Positions 1 to 8,896 of a stretch of 64,000 nt of DNA are shown here, piece by piece; the first letter of the stretch is position 1; each line of letters begins with the position of its first letter. The position numbers and the translations under genes are program-made. The stretch is from Akkermansia muciniphila (lineage in GTDB: Bacteria > Verrucomicrobiota > Verrucomicrobiia > Limisphaerales > UBA9464), in the NCBI GenBank assembly GCA_945898055.1, contig CAMDGV010000016.1:1-64000 (forward strand), read 5' to 3'. The notes under the pieces were generated by a model. The model saw only the letters and a program-made list of their open reading frames with translations, was not told the DNA's origin and searched no databases.

Positions 1-1184
1 TGGTCATTGATAGCCGCGAAATGGTGCCAATTGCCGTCATTAATGTCGGTCCCCGTCGGGGTATCTCCGCCGGAACCACCCGTGAAGGTGAGCCCACCCT
101 CGCCACCACGCCGATGCAAGCGCCAATTATTCCCTTCACCTTTGGCAACCAAGGCCTGCCAACTTTTATCGAACGTTCCAACTTTAAACCAACCCGCAAG
201 ACTCATGCTCTTGCCTTCGAAAGCGAGATCATCGGGTTCACCGCCCGTGATCTCGACCATTTGGTCCACACCATTTAAAAGCATCGATTTGCCAAATCCC
301 GCTTTTCCGTTGATAAACGGAATCGGATCAGCGCCGTTGGCGGTACCATCAAATTTGGTGGCAGCACCCGCGGTATCTTTGAGGTTTCCATCAAAATTAT
401 AATAAGCTACCAGACCAATAGAGAGAGACGGCTTACTGGCTCCAGGGGAGGCTTTTGAATCTAGTTCGGACTGTTTTAACATACCTTTGCTGACTTTTAG
501 ACGATCTAAATTGCCAGTATAATGCAGGCCTCCGCCTGGTTCCGACCCGACGACAAAATAAGGCTGGGTGCGCGTAAATATAACTCCTGAGGTGTATTCT
601 CTCGTATCGCCTAGTTCACCGTCGACATAGTAGCGTAGCTCTTTTCCATTCTCGTGAATGACTGCGATATGATGCCATTTTTCATCGTCAGGAATGGCGG
701 CAGACGAATTAGCATCCTTCACTCCGAGAGTGGTTACAAAGACGGTACGATCGGTGTTTACTGAGAACGAAATTGCTCCACCTGGACCATTGCTATAGAA
801 AAAAACCATCCGACCTCCAGGATTCCCAGAGAATTGCACCCACGCCTGTAAAGTGAAGGAGGAGTCGGAGGGGTCCAGTTGCATCAAGGTGGTTGGATCA
901 TCCACAGTAATGTATTGTGCTGGTTCAAATTTGATAGCTCGATCGCCAGCCGTGGCTGAGGGCGATTCCGAAATCATCGAGGGTGGATTGGCGCTCGGGG
1001 TACCAACGAGTTTGGCGATGCCGTCCTTAACATTGGCAACATCTGTTTCGTTGAACTGATAATCTAAGATCGGGGTTGCTGCTGAGACGACGGGCGTCCC
1101 GCTCATCATCCAGAGTGGCACTGCAACGAGTGCAGCTTGCAACAGCTGTCGCCAACTAGATTTGGCATTTCTGGTCATTTTCAT
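1..1184 (-). CDS. LamG/concanavalin-like secreted protein (C-terminus cut off by window)
   Basis: The frame runs from an ATG at 1184 (second ATG at 1178) and stays open to base 1, so the C-terminus is missing. The N-terminus is a signal peptide: basic residues followed by LLQAALVAVPLWMM and VVSAA. Two jelly-roll LamG-type domains follow. The first, roughly residues 45-200, has FTLQAWVQF and KWHHIAVIHENGKEL. The second starts near residue 245 (GLVAYYNFDGNLKD) and has LAGWFKVG and NWHHFAAI. Such domains bind carbohydrate or act as adhesion modules in large exported proteins of this phylum. The exact function cannot be told. It is divergent from the MFS gene at 1458, with 273 nt between them that show no other feature. 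Confidence 0.8.
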   Translation of the reverse strand, partial: MKMTRNAKSSWRQLLQAALVAVPLWMMSGTPVVSAATPILDYQFNETDVANVKDGIAKLVGTPSANPPSMISESPSATAGDRAIKFEPAQYITVDDPTTLMQLDPSDSSFTLQAWVQFSGNPGGRMVFFYSNGPGGAISFSVNTDRTVFVTTLGVKDANSSAAIPDDEKWHHIAVIHENGKELRYYVDGELGDTREYTSGVIFTRTQPYFVVGSEPGGGLHYTGNLDRLKVSKGMLKQSELDSKASPGASKPSLSIGLVAYYNFDGNLKDTAGAATKFDGTANGADPIPFINGKAGFGKSMLLNGVDQMVEITGGEPDDLAFEGKSMSLAGWFKVGTFDKSWQALVAKGEGNNWRLHRRGGEGGLTFTGGSGGDTPTGTDINDGNWHHFAAIND

Positions 1185-1457
1185 ACTATTTTTGTACTTA
1201 TTTGCTTATTTTTGGTTTGATTTTGTTGGAGCGTCTTATGTTTGAATCAGCCTAACAAGTTAGCCAATTGGGTGCACTGAAGCTAGTAAGGGCTGATCCG
1301 GTAAAGTGGGTTTAAATCGGAGATTAAGTCAAACCTTTAAGCAGTCTCAGCGCGAAGGGAGAAAATAAATTTCAGAGCCATCCCATCGCGTAGAAAGGTA
1401 AGCGGACGACCAACCCCATGGTTCCCAATTCGTCCTATTTGGGTGTAGCCTGCGCGG

Positions 1458-3233
1458 ATGAACTCAATGGTACCGTCTCGGAAGCGTCGTGGTCTTGCTG
1501 AAATCCAACTACGGATCGCTGAATTTAAAAGCTCGGGACTCTCGAAGGCTGAGTTTGCTGCGAGATTGGGTGTTCATCCTCTTTCGATGGAGCGCTGGCT
1601 ACGGATCACTCAGCAAACACAGCCAACACAACCGCCGCAGCCAGCCCAGTCTATCGCCTTCCAAAACAGTCCGGCCTTCGTTCCCGTGATCTGCACGCCG
1701 TCCGCCTCGGCGAGTTCTGCCGACTGGCCCGAAAGTGTTGCCCCATCCGGTTGGGCCCTTCGACTACCCCCAGGTTTGGATCCCTCAACCGTGCGGTCCA
1801 TTCTTGATGTTCTTCCAGCCAAACGCCCTGGGATTGAGGGAATCCTTTGGAATGGGAACTTGCATGAGAGTCCTCTCGAAGCGCATTGTTTGAACAATCC
1901 CGTGAGGTTCATTGATCGTAACGCCACTGTCGCTGAGGCTGGTTTTTCCCGTTGGATGGTACCACCCGCAGCGATCGCCGTGCATATGTGCATTGGTCAG
2001 ATCTATGGGTTTAGTGTTTTTAGTAAGCCCTTGACGCAGGCCGTGAAGGGTCAGGCATGGACCATTCCTCAAGTGGGTTGGATTTACTCAATTGCCTTGG
2101 TTTTGCTCGGCCTTTCGGCGGCGATCGCAGGGAAATGGGTGGAACGGAGCGGCCCTCGGAAAACAATGTTAGCAAGTGCAGCTTGTTTTTGTGGTGGTTT
2201 GGTAATTTCTGCTCTAGGCGTGCGGTGGCATCAATTGAGTCTTTTATACCTTGGATACGGGGTCTTGGGCGGGGTGGGGTTGGGCTTGGGGTACATTGCT
2301 CCGGTATCGACGCTGATGAAGTGGTTTCCTGATCGACCGGGTATGGCAACCGGGATGGCCATTATGGGATTTGGTGGAGGTGCCTTGATTGGAGCTCCGT
2401 TGGGGGTTCTTTTAATGGAGTCTTTTAAATCCACGACCACCAATGGGGTTGCTGAAGCCTTTTTGTGTATGGCCGGGGTGTATGGGGTGTGTATGGCCGT
2501 GGGCGCTTGGATTGTTCGTGTGCCGCCGGAGGATTGGAAACCGGTGGGATGGACGCCTTCAGTGAAGACATCAGCAATGATCACTACCTCGCAAGTGTCT
2601 GTAGATATCGCATGGAAGACACCTCAGTTTTGGCTTTTATGGATTGTTCTGTGCATGAACGTCAGTGCTGGAATCGGGATTCTCGGACAAGCCTCCTTGA
2701 TGTGTCAGGAGATGTTCGGAGTGAGTGCTCTTATTGGCGGCGGCTTCGCCGGGTTGCTTTCTCTCTTTAACATGGGAGGGCGTTTTCTCTGGTCTTCAGT
2801 TTCTGATTTTACCGGGCGCAAGCAGGTTTACTGCATTTATTTCTTGCTGGGTGCTCTGCTGTATTGCCTAGTCCCGTTGAGCCAAAGGACAGGAAACCGG
2901 ATGTTATTTTTGGCACTGACAGCAGTCATTATTTCGATGTACGGAGGTGGGTTTGCCACGATTCCTGCTTATTTAAGGGATTTATTTGGAACCTATCAGG
3001 TGGGCGCAATTCATGGGCGTTTGATCACCTCTTGGTCCATGGCTGCCTTGGTGGGGCCGCCTTTGGTGAACTACCTTTCTGAGTCGCGCAAGAAGGCGGG
3101 TGTACCGGCGGCCGAAGCCTACAATTCGACCTTGTATCTGATGGCGGGCCTGCTCCTTTTAGGGTTAATCGCTAATCTGTGTGTTCGGCCTGTGCAGGCC
3201 CGGCATCATTTACCGCCGAGGAGACTCGGTTGA
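1458..3233 (+). CDS. OFA-family MFS transporter with N-terminal IS66 TnpA-like domain
   Basis: The 591-residue frame has two unrelated parts. Residues 1 to about 120 look like an IS66 accessory protein TnpA: a helix-turn-helix stretch (FKSSGLSKAEFAARLGVHP) and a C-terminal ALRLPPGLDPSTVRSILDVL motif. From about residue 165 (RWMVPPAAIAVHMCIGQIYG) it is a 12-helix major facilitator of the oxalate/formate antiporter (OFA) family, carrying small organic anions. There is no stop between the parts. The transporter may instead begin at an internal start such as the GTG at 1902 (residue 149), leaving the TnpA part as a remnant read in frame. It is followed after 18 nt by a matching small-subunit gene, which supports the transporter being functional. 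The substrate cannot be told from sequence. Confidence 0.8.
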   Translation: MNSMVPSRKRRGLAEIQLRIAEFKSSGLSKAEFAARLGVHPLSMERWLRITQQTQPTQPPQPAQSIAFQNSPAFVPVICTPSASASSADWPESVAPSGWALRLPPGLDPSTVRSILDVLPAKRPGIEGILWNGNLHESPLEAHCLNNPVRFIDRNATVAEAGFSRWMVPPAAIAVHMCIGQIYGFSVFSKPLTQAVKGQAWTIPQVGWIYSIALVLLGLSAAIAGKWVERSGPRKTMLASAACFCGGLVISALGVRWHQLSLLYLGYGVLGGVGLGLGYIAPVSTLMKWFPDRPGMATGMAIMGFGGGALIGAPLGVLLMESFKSTTTNGVAEAFLCMAGVYGVCMAVGAWIVRVPPEDWKPVGWTPSVKTSAMITTSQVSVDIAWKTPQFWLLWIVLCMNVSAGIGILGQASLMCQEMFGVSALIGGGFAGLLSLFNMGGRFLWSSVSDFTGRKQVYCIYFLLGALLYCLVPLSQRTGNRMLFLALTAVIISMYGGGFATIPAYLRDLFGTYQVGAIHGRLITSWSMAALVGPPLVNYLSESRKKAGVPAAEAYNSTLYLMAGLLLLGLIANLCVRPVQARHHLPPRRLG

Positions 3234-3251
3234 TTCAGTTGCCCCAGTGAA

Positions 3252-3380
3252 ATGATGAAAAGACTGAAACTCGCTTTTGCTTGGCTTTTGGTTGCTATTC
3301 CCCTGACTTGGGGTGCCTTGCAATCGGTGAAGAAGTCTATGCCCTTATTCACGGAACGGACCGCGGTGAGAGGGCAATAA
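3252..3380 (+). CDS. MFS transporter small subunit (42 aa)
   Basis: This is a 42-residue protein with one hydrophobic helix (LAFAWLLVAIPLTWG) after a basic start (MMKRLK), followed by a short polar tail. The pattern, with AWL..aIPL.WG followed by a few residues, is that of the small single-helix proteins annotated as small subunits next to OFA-family MFS transporters. It lies 18 nt after the transporter stop on the same strand and presumably associates with it in the inner membrane. The start could be either of two adjacent ATGs (3252 or 3255). Confidence 0.65.
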   Translation: MMKRLKLAFAWLLVAIPLTWGALQSVKKSMPLFTERTAVRGQ

Positions 3381-3531
3381 GGCTTTTTCACCTGAGGCCT
3401 TTTCACCGAAGGACCTTTTCAGACCTCGGAGTGATGAAGCGTTAACTCAGCTCTTTGCCCGACGGACCTTTTGGCTTTGGCGAGTGATCGCCGCAAACTC
3501 CTGCGGTTTTACGCTTTGCTAAGGGGCCAAA

Positions 3532-3570
3532 CTCCTCCGCGACTCAACCGGTTTTGAGCGCGCGGAGGAG
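3532..3570. terminator. Strong inverted repeat between convergent genes
   Basis: A perfect 10-bp inverted repeat (CTCCTCCGCG at 3532-3541, CGCGGAGGAG at 3561-3570) begins 7 nt after the stop codon of the minus-strand isomerase. No long T-run follows on either strand, so it is a weak terminator or an mRNA-end hairpin. A shorter GC hairpin followed by TTTT (3491-3510) could end the plus-strand MFS operon. Confidence 0.45.
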
Positions 3571-3577
3571 CCATCGA

Positions 3578-4621
3578 TTAGCGAACGCCCATGAGGTGCT
3601 CGAGAACCAACTGATCGAGATCTTGATAATTGCGAGCAGCGATTAGAGCGGTCGCTTCCTTTTCAGGATAGGTTTTTGCCTTGGCGAGTAAGTGCTCAAA
3701 GGTGCGACGTGAGTTCGAGAGATGCTGGAGCCAATTTTCTTCAGTGGTGGTGCGAAAGGGGTGAACGTCGAAGCAAATAAATTCACCTTTTTTGCCATAA
3801 CCATTTCGTTCGAGGGCCCGGACCTGATTAAAAGCGACGCGCAGATTGGCTGATCCAAAGGGTTTATCTTGATCGAACTTGAGTCCGTTTTGATCATTGA
3901 GATGCAGCGACCAAAGTTTGTCGAAGGCCATGGCAAAATCGATTTCGTCGGCGGGATCAAGGCCGGCTAAAATGGCATGGGCCGATTCAATCAGGCAACC
4001 GACCCGTTTGGGATCGAGGGTCAGTTGAGCGATCGCGAGGGCGTGGCCAATAGTGGGAATGTAAGCTTGATCCATCGGTTCGTTGGGCTTGGGTTCAATG
4101 GATAAGCGAATCTTTCGGTCGTGCTTCAGCATGGCATCCATAGCTTCGACGAGCAGTTCCACCGATCGAGCCCCCGACTTGGACTCTCGGAGGTAAGTGC
4201 CCTCACGCGCCAACCAGAGAACAATCAAATCAGTCCCTAGTTCGTTGGCGATATCGATGGTTCGCTTCGAACGGTCGATGGCGTAACGGCGGTGTTTGGG
4301 ATCATTACTGGTGTAGCCGCCATCAATTGTTTGTGGCGCAAACCAGAGTCGAGGCGCCACCATCTCGGCGACAAGGCCTTCGCCATCGAGACGCTTGCGG
4401 AGTTCGCGAGTCTCTTTGAGAATTTGAGTCGACGACTTGGAATCAATCTCGGGCACTGCATCGTCGTCGTGGAACATCATCGCCTCGAAGCCCAAGATTT
4501 TGAGTTGCGAAAGTTTCCAGTCAAAGGACTCGTCCCGGCGGGTGGGTGGACCGTAGGGATCTTGTCCGACGCTGAAGTTCCAAGGACCGACACAAAAGCG
4601 ATATTGTTGTTTCTTAGCCAT
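3578..4621 (-). CDS. Xylose-isomerase-like TIM-barrel protein
   Basis: About 347 residues from the ATG at 4621; an upstream in-frame ATG at 4684 would add 21 residues that look unlike the family. It is an AP-endonuclease-2/xylose-isomerase TIM barrel. Metal- and substrate-binding strands are visible: the glutamate in RLSIEPKPNEP, the HLNDQNGLKFDQDKPFG strand with His and Asp ligands, and the late acidic FICFDVHPF strand. Xylose isomerases interconvert aldoses and ketoses using two divalent metals. This shorter form is common in the PVC group and its sugar is not established. It is divergent from the kinase-MurQ fusion at 4748, with only 126 nt between the starts. Confidence 0.7.
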   Translation of the reverse strand: MAKKQQYRFCVGPWNFSVGQDPYGPPTRRDESFDWKLSQLKILGFEAMMFHDDDAVPEIDSKSSTQILKETRELRKRLDGEGLVAEMVAPRLWFAPQTIDGGYTSNDPKHRRYAIDRSKRTIDIANELGTDLIVLWLAREGTYLRESKSGARSVELLVEAMDAMLKHDRKIRLSIEPKPNEPMDQAYIPTIGHALAIAQLTLDPKRVGCLIESAHAILAGLDPADEIDFAMAFDKLWSLHLNDQNGLKFDQDKPFGSANLRVAFNQVRALERNGYGKKGEFICFDVHPFRTTTEENWLQHLSNSRRTFEHLLAKAKTYPEKEATALIAARNYQDLDQLVLEHLMGVR

Positions 4622-4747
4622 GGTTAGGAGGCGTGATTCTACGCAAGATAAGGCTTCGAGCAATCTGGAATCTAGGGAGTTCATTTGGTTTAAGTCTGTT
4701 CAGTGAATTCGGTTTATCGAAAACCCTGCGCCGTTTAGTCTGGGGCC

Positions 4748-6550
4748 ATGAACGGCGAGCGACTTCATTTAGGCATTGAGTGCGGTGGGACGCATACGGT
4801 GGCTCTGGTGGCCAAGCAGGGGGCGAAGGAAGCTTTGGCTCGCTTTGAGGCGGGCCCCGCGAATCTACGTTTGATCTCTGATCCGGAGCTGGAAGCTCTC
4901 TTTCGCTCGATTGCACAAGCACTTCCGCAACCTTCGTCCCTCGGGGTCGGTATGGCAGGGGTCCGGACTGATGAAGACCGAACACGGATAACAGGGATTG
5001 TCGACCGTGTTTGGACGGGAGTTCCTTGTACGGTAGATCATGATTTAGTAACCGCTCTCGAGGCAGCAGCCATGGACGGTCGAACTGAAGTTTCTTCGAG
5101 GATCGTGGTTCTCAGTGGAACTGGGTCTTGTTGTTTTGGCCGTAATAGTAAGGGAATTACTGCCAAATTAGGCGGATGGGGGCATTTGCTTGGCGATTGC
5201 GGTAGTGGGTACGCTATTGCCCATTCAGCACTTCGCATGTTGATCGATCGATTTGAACGAACTGGATCGGTCGGAATTTTTGGACCGCGTGTCCTTCAGG
5301 CACTGTTGATCAATGATCTCGAACCCTTGGTGGGGTGGATTCAGTCCGCTTCAAAACGTGATGTGGCCGCCCTAACCCCCTTGGTCTTTGGGGCTGCTGC
5401 CGACGGGGATACAGGAGCACGCGAGGTGATTGAAACTGCGCTCGGAGAGCTTCTGACATTAGCCTTATCGACGGCGGATCGTCTTGAGAAAAAAAAGGGA
5501 ATCGGACCGGTCGAGTTTGTGCTCGCAGGGAGCGTTTTTGTGCGTCAACCGGGATGGCTCCCTTTCATTCGACGACATTTGAAAGCCGGGTGTTCTCGGG
5601 CGTCGGTTCGGGTGTTGAAACGAGAATCAGTTTGGGGCGCCGTCGCCTTAGCAGCCAAGCGGGTCGGCACTGTTGTTCAAGCCGTTGTGCCGCCTAGCCT
5701 GTCTGTGCCTCTTCCGTCGTCCGTGGATGTATCCCCCACAGAACGTCGTAATCCAAAATCGATGAACTTGGATCGCATGCCCTTGCGCAAGTCGATTCAG
5801 TTAATGTTAGAAGAGGAGTCTACGGTGCCGTCGGCGATAGGCGCTCAGGTGGCGGGATTAGAACGATTGATTCGTGCGGCGGTTCGGACCCTCTCGACGG
5901 GGGGGCGTCTTTTTTATGTGGGAGCGGGCACCAGTGGGCGATTGGGGGTGTTAGACGCCAGCGAGTGTCCGCCGACCTTTCGCACGCCACCGCATTGGGT
6001 GCAAGGAGTGATGGCCGGTGGTGAGAAGGCCCTCCACACCTCCGTGGAGGGAGCGGAAGACGACGCAACTGCGGGAGGTGCGGCGATGCTGTCTCGTGCT
6101 GTTGATAGTCGAGATTTGCTCGTAGGTATTGCTGCATCAGGCCGAACACCCTTTGTTTGGGGGGCGCTGCAGATGGCCCGTCAACGAGGCGCCACAACCG
6201 CCTTAATTTGTTTCAATCCGCATCTGCGATTCCCGCGTGGTTCGAAGCCGGATGTTGTCTTAGCGGTGGATGTGGGTCCTGAAATCTTGACCGGATCCAC
6301 TCGGTTAAAAGCCGGGACCGCGACCAAGTTAATTCTGAATACTTTGACCACCCTGACGATGGTCCGCTTGGGGAAAACTGCCAGCAACCTGATGCTCGAT
6401 TTGAACCCATCGAATGTGAAGCTACGAGACCGCGCCGTGCGGATTGTTTGCGACCTAACCGGAGTCGATGTGCCCACTGCATTGACCACTTTGCAGTCGA
6501 GTGGATGGAGAGTAAAAGAGGCGGTGGAGTGTCTCGGGAGAAACTGCTGA
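4748..6550 (+). CDS. murQ: Fused amino-sugar kinase (BadF/MurK-like) and MurNAc-6-P etherase MurQ
   Basis: This is a 600-residue two-enzyme fusion. Residues 1 to about 310 form an ASKHA-fold kinase of the N-acetylglucosamine kinase/BadF group: phosphate-1 loop LGIECGGTHT, catalytic-region Asp in VDHDLV, and adenosine loop VVLSGTGSCCFG. Residues from about 328 to 600 are MurQ, which removes lactate from MurNAc-6-phosphate to give GlcNAc-6-phosphate. It has the entry motif SPTERRNPKS, the SIS loop FYVGAGTSGRLGVLDASECP and the GPEILTGSTRLKAGTATK signature. The two activities are consecutive steps of peptidoglycan amino-sugar recycling if the kinase takes MurNAc, as MurK does in Clostridium. The domain assignment is secure; the kinase substrate is inferred from the fusion. 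Confidence 0.88.
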   Translation: MNGERLHLGIECGGTHTVALVAKQGAKEALARFEAGPANLRLISDPELEALFRSIAQALPQPSSLGVGMAGVRTDEDRTRITGIVDRVWTGVPCTVDHDLVTALEAAAMDGRTEVSSRIVVLSGTGSCCFGRNSKGITAKLGGWGHLLGDCGSGYAIAHSALRMLIDRFERTGSVGIFGPRVLQALLINDLEPLVGWIQSASKRDVAALTPLVFGAAADGDTGAREVIETALGELLTLALSTADRLEKKKGIGPVEFVLAGSVFVRQPGWLPFIRRHLKAGCSRASVRVLKRESVWGAVALAAKRVGTVVQAVVPPSLSVPLPSSVDVSPTERRNPKSMNLDRMPLRKSIQLMLEEESTVPSAIGAQVAGLERLIRAAVRTLSTGGRLFYVGAGTSGRLGVLDASECPPTFRTPPHWVQGVMAGGEKALHTSVEGAEDDATAGGAAMLSRAVDSRDLLVGIAASGRTPFVWGALQMARQRGATTALICFNPHLRFPRGSKPDVVLAVDVGPEILTGSTRLKAGTATKLILNTLTTLTMVRLGKTASNLMLDLNPSNVKLRDRAVRIVCDLTGVDVPTALTTLQSSGWRVKEAVECLGRNC

Positions 6551-6784
6551 AGAAGGGCCTAATGGCGTGGGAGAAGAGCAGCATAAATGAGAATAGAAAG
6601 TTCTCATCTTGCCAGTGCATCCCCTTTGATGGGCACTTTCCCATCAGAGCCCTTGACTTGGTTTATCTGAGCAACCCGTTCTTTCGATTGGCCGTGCGCA
6701 GTTTTCTGATTTTGGGATAGGACCTGGCCCGGGGGCTTGCGGAAGTGACGCCTCAAACTCTCCAGTACGATCGGGACCTGAGGC

Positions 6785-7177
6785 CTCTTTGGTCGGATGC
6801 CAACTTTTCATATTTTGCTTGCTTGGTTAGAAGCGGATGGAATGTCCCCAAGCCAAGAAATTGTCGGAGAAGTTTTATTGGGCCGGATCGCTCTCGATTT
6901 GACTCGATGACGCACAGAAATGTCGTCAGGGGGTCAGAGGTTGATCGATGGCGGTGAAGGGGGAGTGGTACTGAATCGATGGTCGCAAGTTAATTTTTGA
7001 GGTGGACTTGTGCGAACGTCCGCCGATTTCGTCGACTCAGGGTCTTCGCCGGTGCATCCAGAATTGCTCGATTGGTTGGCCTGTGAACGGGTGGATAGCG
7101 GTTGCGATCTGCGTCATCTACACTCTTGGGGCGAGCAGGTATTTTTGGATGAGCAACCACGGGCAGAGATCGGCTAG
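6785..7177 (+). pseudogene. Decayed DUF1549/DUF1553 (PSD1) gene fragment
   Basis: Two conserved pieces of the DUF1549/DUF1553 family can still be read in this otherwise non-coding stretch. At 6815-6910 the frame reads LLAWLEADGMSPSQ, then LLGRIALDLTR before a stop; this matches [19 protein letters not shown] and RRVALDLTG in the intact copy at 44.8-48.0 kb. At 6965-7177 it reads VVLNRWSQVNF, stop, GGLVRTSADF and [11 protein letters not shown], matching [23 protein letters not shown] and [11 protein letters not shown] in that copy. Several hundred codons between the pieces are deleted and an in-frame TGA is present, so the gene is dead. The 234 nt between the MurQ fusion and this remnant show nothing recognisable. 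Confidence 0.7.
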
Positions 7178-7234
7178 GCTGTAAGCCCTTTTTCAGAATG
7201 ATGACTGTTTATAGACGACTCTTAGAGCCTCGAT

Positions 7235-8497
7235 TTATTTGAGAGAATTGAGATCGGAAGGAGGTTTGCTACCGGCGGGTCGTTGGAAGAGTTGACCGAA
7301 AGGAGTACTGCCTTCGAGGAAGCCGCCATGGCTTAAAAAGAACGTGTTCTTTTCGATGCCCATCCAGCGATCGAGACGATCCGATTTGCCTGTGGCATCG
7401 TGACTAAAACTAGCTTCGGTAATTTCCTGCCAATCGCCGCTATCGGTGCGGATCCATTGGTTGCTGTACAGAGCCTTGCGTGGAAGGTGTCCAGAATTGC
7501 CCCCAAAGTTCTCACTGAAACTATGTGGACGCCGGAGCCATCCCCCTTCATTGGGGGCTTTCCAAGAGGAGATCAGCATCCACCGACGGCTGTCGGGATG
7601 AAAATAGTGACCTGAGTAAATAGTAAAGGTGGTATTAGTCGGCTGAGCGGTAACCAGAAAACGTTGAGTCTCGCCTGTTTTCCATGGGTACTTAAGATGA
7701 CTGTGTCCACCGGTTCCTTCGTTGCCGAAATCGCCGCTAAAGACACCGTCACCTTTTCCAAGAAGTTTGACCCGATTATCAGTGGAGACTTTAGTGCGAT
7801 CAACAGCCTCGGCGCCACTGTCCCAGACTGAGAAAATGATACGACGTTCGGTGGGGCTATTAATTTGCATCCCGAAGTAGCCGCGATGCCAACCGCAAGC
7901 CATATAGAAGGTGTTAACCGGTTCCTCGACTGCGGTGGTTTCGCAGTAGAAAGCGGCAAGAGCGGCCTTGGTGGGAGGCTTGTAGCTCAAGTGAACTGAA
8001 GCGGCATTGCGGCGTTCTTTGAGATTAAAATGAGCTCTTTCGGTGGCGGTGCCTTCGAGGATAAGGAAATCGAGATCACCCGCTACTTGGCCAGAGGGAT
8101 TTAAGGATTCCAGTTTGAATTGTTGATATCCGGCCGAGGCGATAGGGAAGTGCCCGAAGTCGAGGGTGATTTTTTCTGAAGCACTTTGGCTCGAAGCAGT
8201 CAGTTCCTTGGCGTGATCGGCGACGGTCAGGCGGAGTCGAGACTGGGATTTTGTGGGTAGGCTGAGGACGAGTTTAATAGAGAGATCACCTGGCGTTTCG
8301 ATCCTGCCGTACCAATTTATTGATTGAGTGGGATCAGTCCATCCGGTGACGCCTCGGCGTTCTGAAATACGGGGCGAATCGGCATTGGGCAAAGAGTAGG
8401 CGGTGAAAGCGGGTAAATGAAGAGAAGCGGCAAGGGTGGGAAAAAGACAAGCGAGGAAAAAAGTGGCAGCAACAAGGCGTGCCTTCGGGCGGCGCAT
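7235..8497 (-). CDS. DUF3472-domain secreted protein
   Basis: About 420 residues from the ATG at 8497, which opens a clear signal peptide (MRRPKARLVAATFFLACLF then LAAS). A longer in-frame start at 8611 would bury this signal. After an N-terminal beta-rich part resembling DUF5077 (about 30-170) comes the DUF3472 domain, with the family hallmarks FYMACGWHRGYFGMQINSP, RRIIFSVWDSG and GDFGNEGTGGHSHLKYPW. Function is unknown; the family occurs in exported proteins of polysaccharide-degrading bacteria. It stands alone, with 57 nt to the pseudogene on one side and about 400 nt to the divergent PQQ gene. Confidence 0.85.
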   Translation of the reverse strand: MRRPKARLVAATFFLACLFPTLAASLHLPAFTAYSLPNADSPRISERRGVTGWTDPTQSINWYGRIETPGDLSIKLVLSLPTKSQSRLRLTVADHAKELTASSQSASEKITLDFGHFPIASAGYQQFKLESLNPSGQVAGDLDFLILEGTATERAHFNLKERRNAASVHLSYKPPTKAALAAFYCETTAVEEPVNTFYMACGWHRGYFGMQINSPTERRIIFSVWDSGAEAVDRTKVSTDNRVKLLGKGDGVFSGDFGNEGTGGHSHLKYPWKTGETQRFLVTAQPTNTTFTIYSGHYFHPDSRRWMLISSWKAPNEGGWLRRPHSFSENFGGNSGHLPRKALYSNQWIRTDSGDWQEITEASFSHDATGKSDRLDRWMGIEKNTFFLSHGGFLEGSTPFGQLFQRPAGSKPPSDLNSLK

Positions 8498-8896
8498 GGC
8501 AAGAGTGTGCTTGGAAGTGAAGGAATAGGAAGCACGGAGGAAGATCCTATTTATGAGAGCTTGCGGCCCAGCATTCGGCGAAGGTGCTGCGTTCTTTGAT
8601 TGGGGTATCACTGCTGAGGGTTAGCCTTGGGCGATCTGAAATTTCCAGACGCCCCTTTTTATAGCTCAAAATCTTTAAATTTTCTCAATTCTTGTACCTC
8701 GTGCACTGATGACTGGAGATTGTTCTAATCGAATTCAAAACCCCCATTCCTCTGATCCTAAAAGTGCCACCGGTTAAATCGCTGCTCCTTGCCGTTGGCC
8801 GAAGAGCCAAATAAAATAAGGCCCAACCTTGAGTCGCAGATTTTTTCGTGTACTTGTGTCGGCTAGTCTCAGTCGACGCACTGAGTCTCGGTTCGG

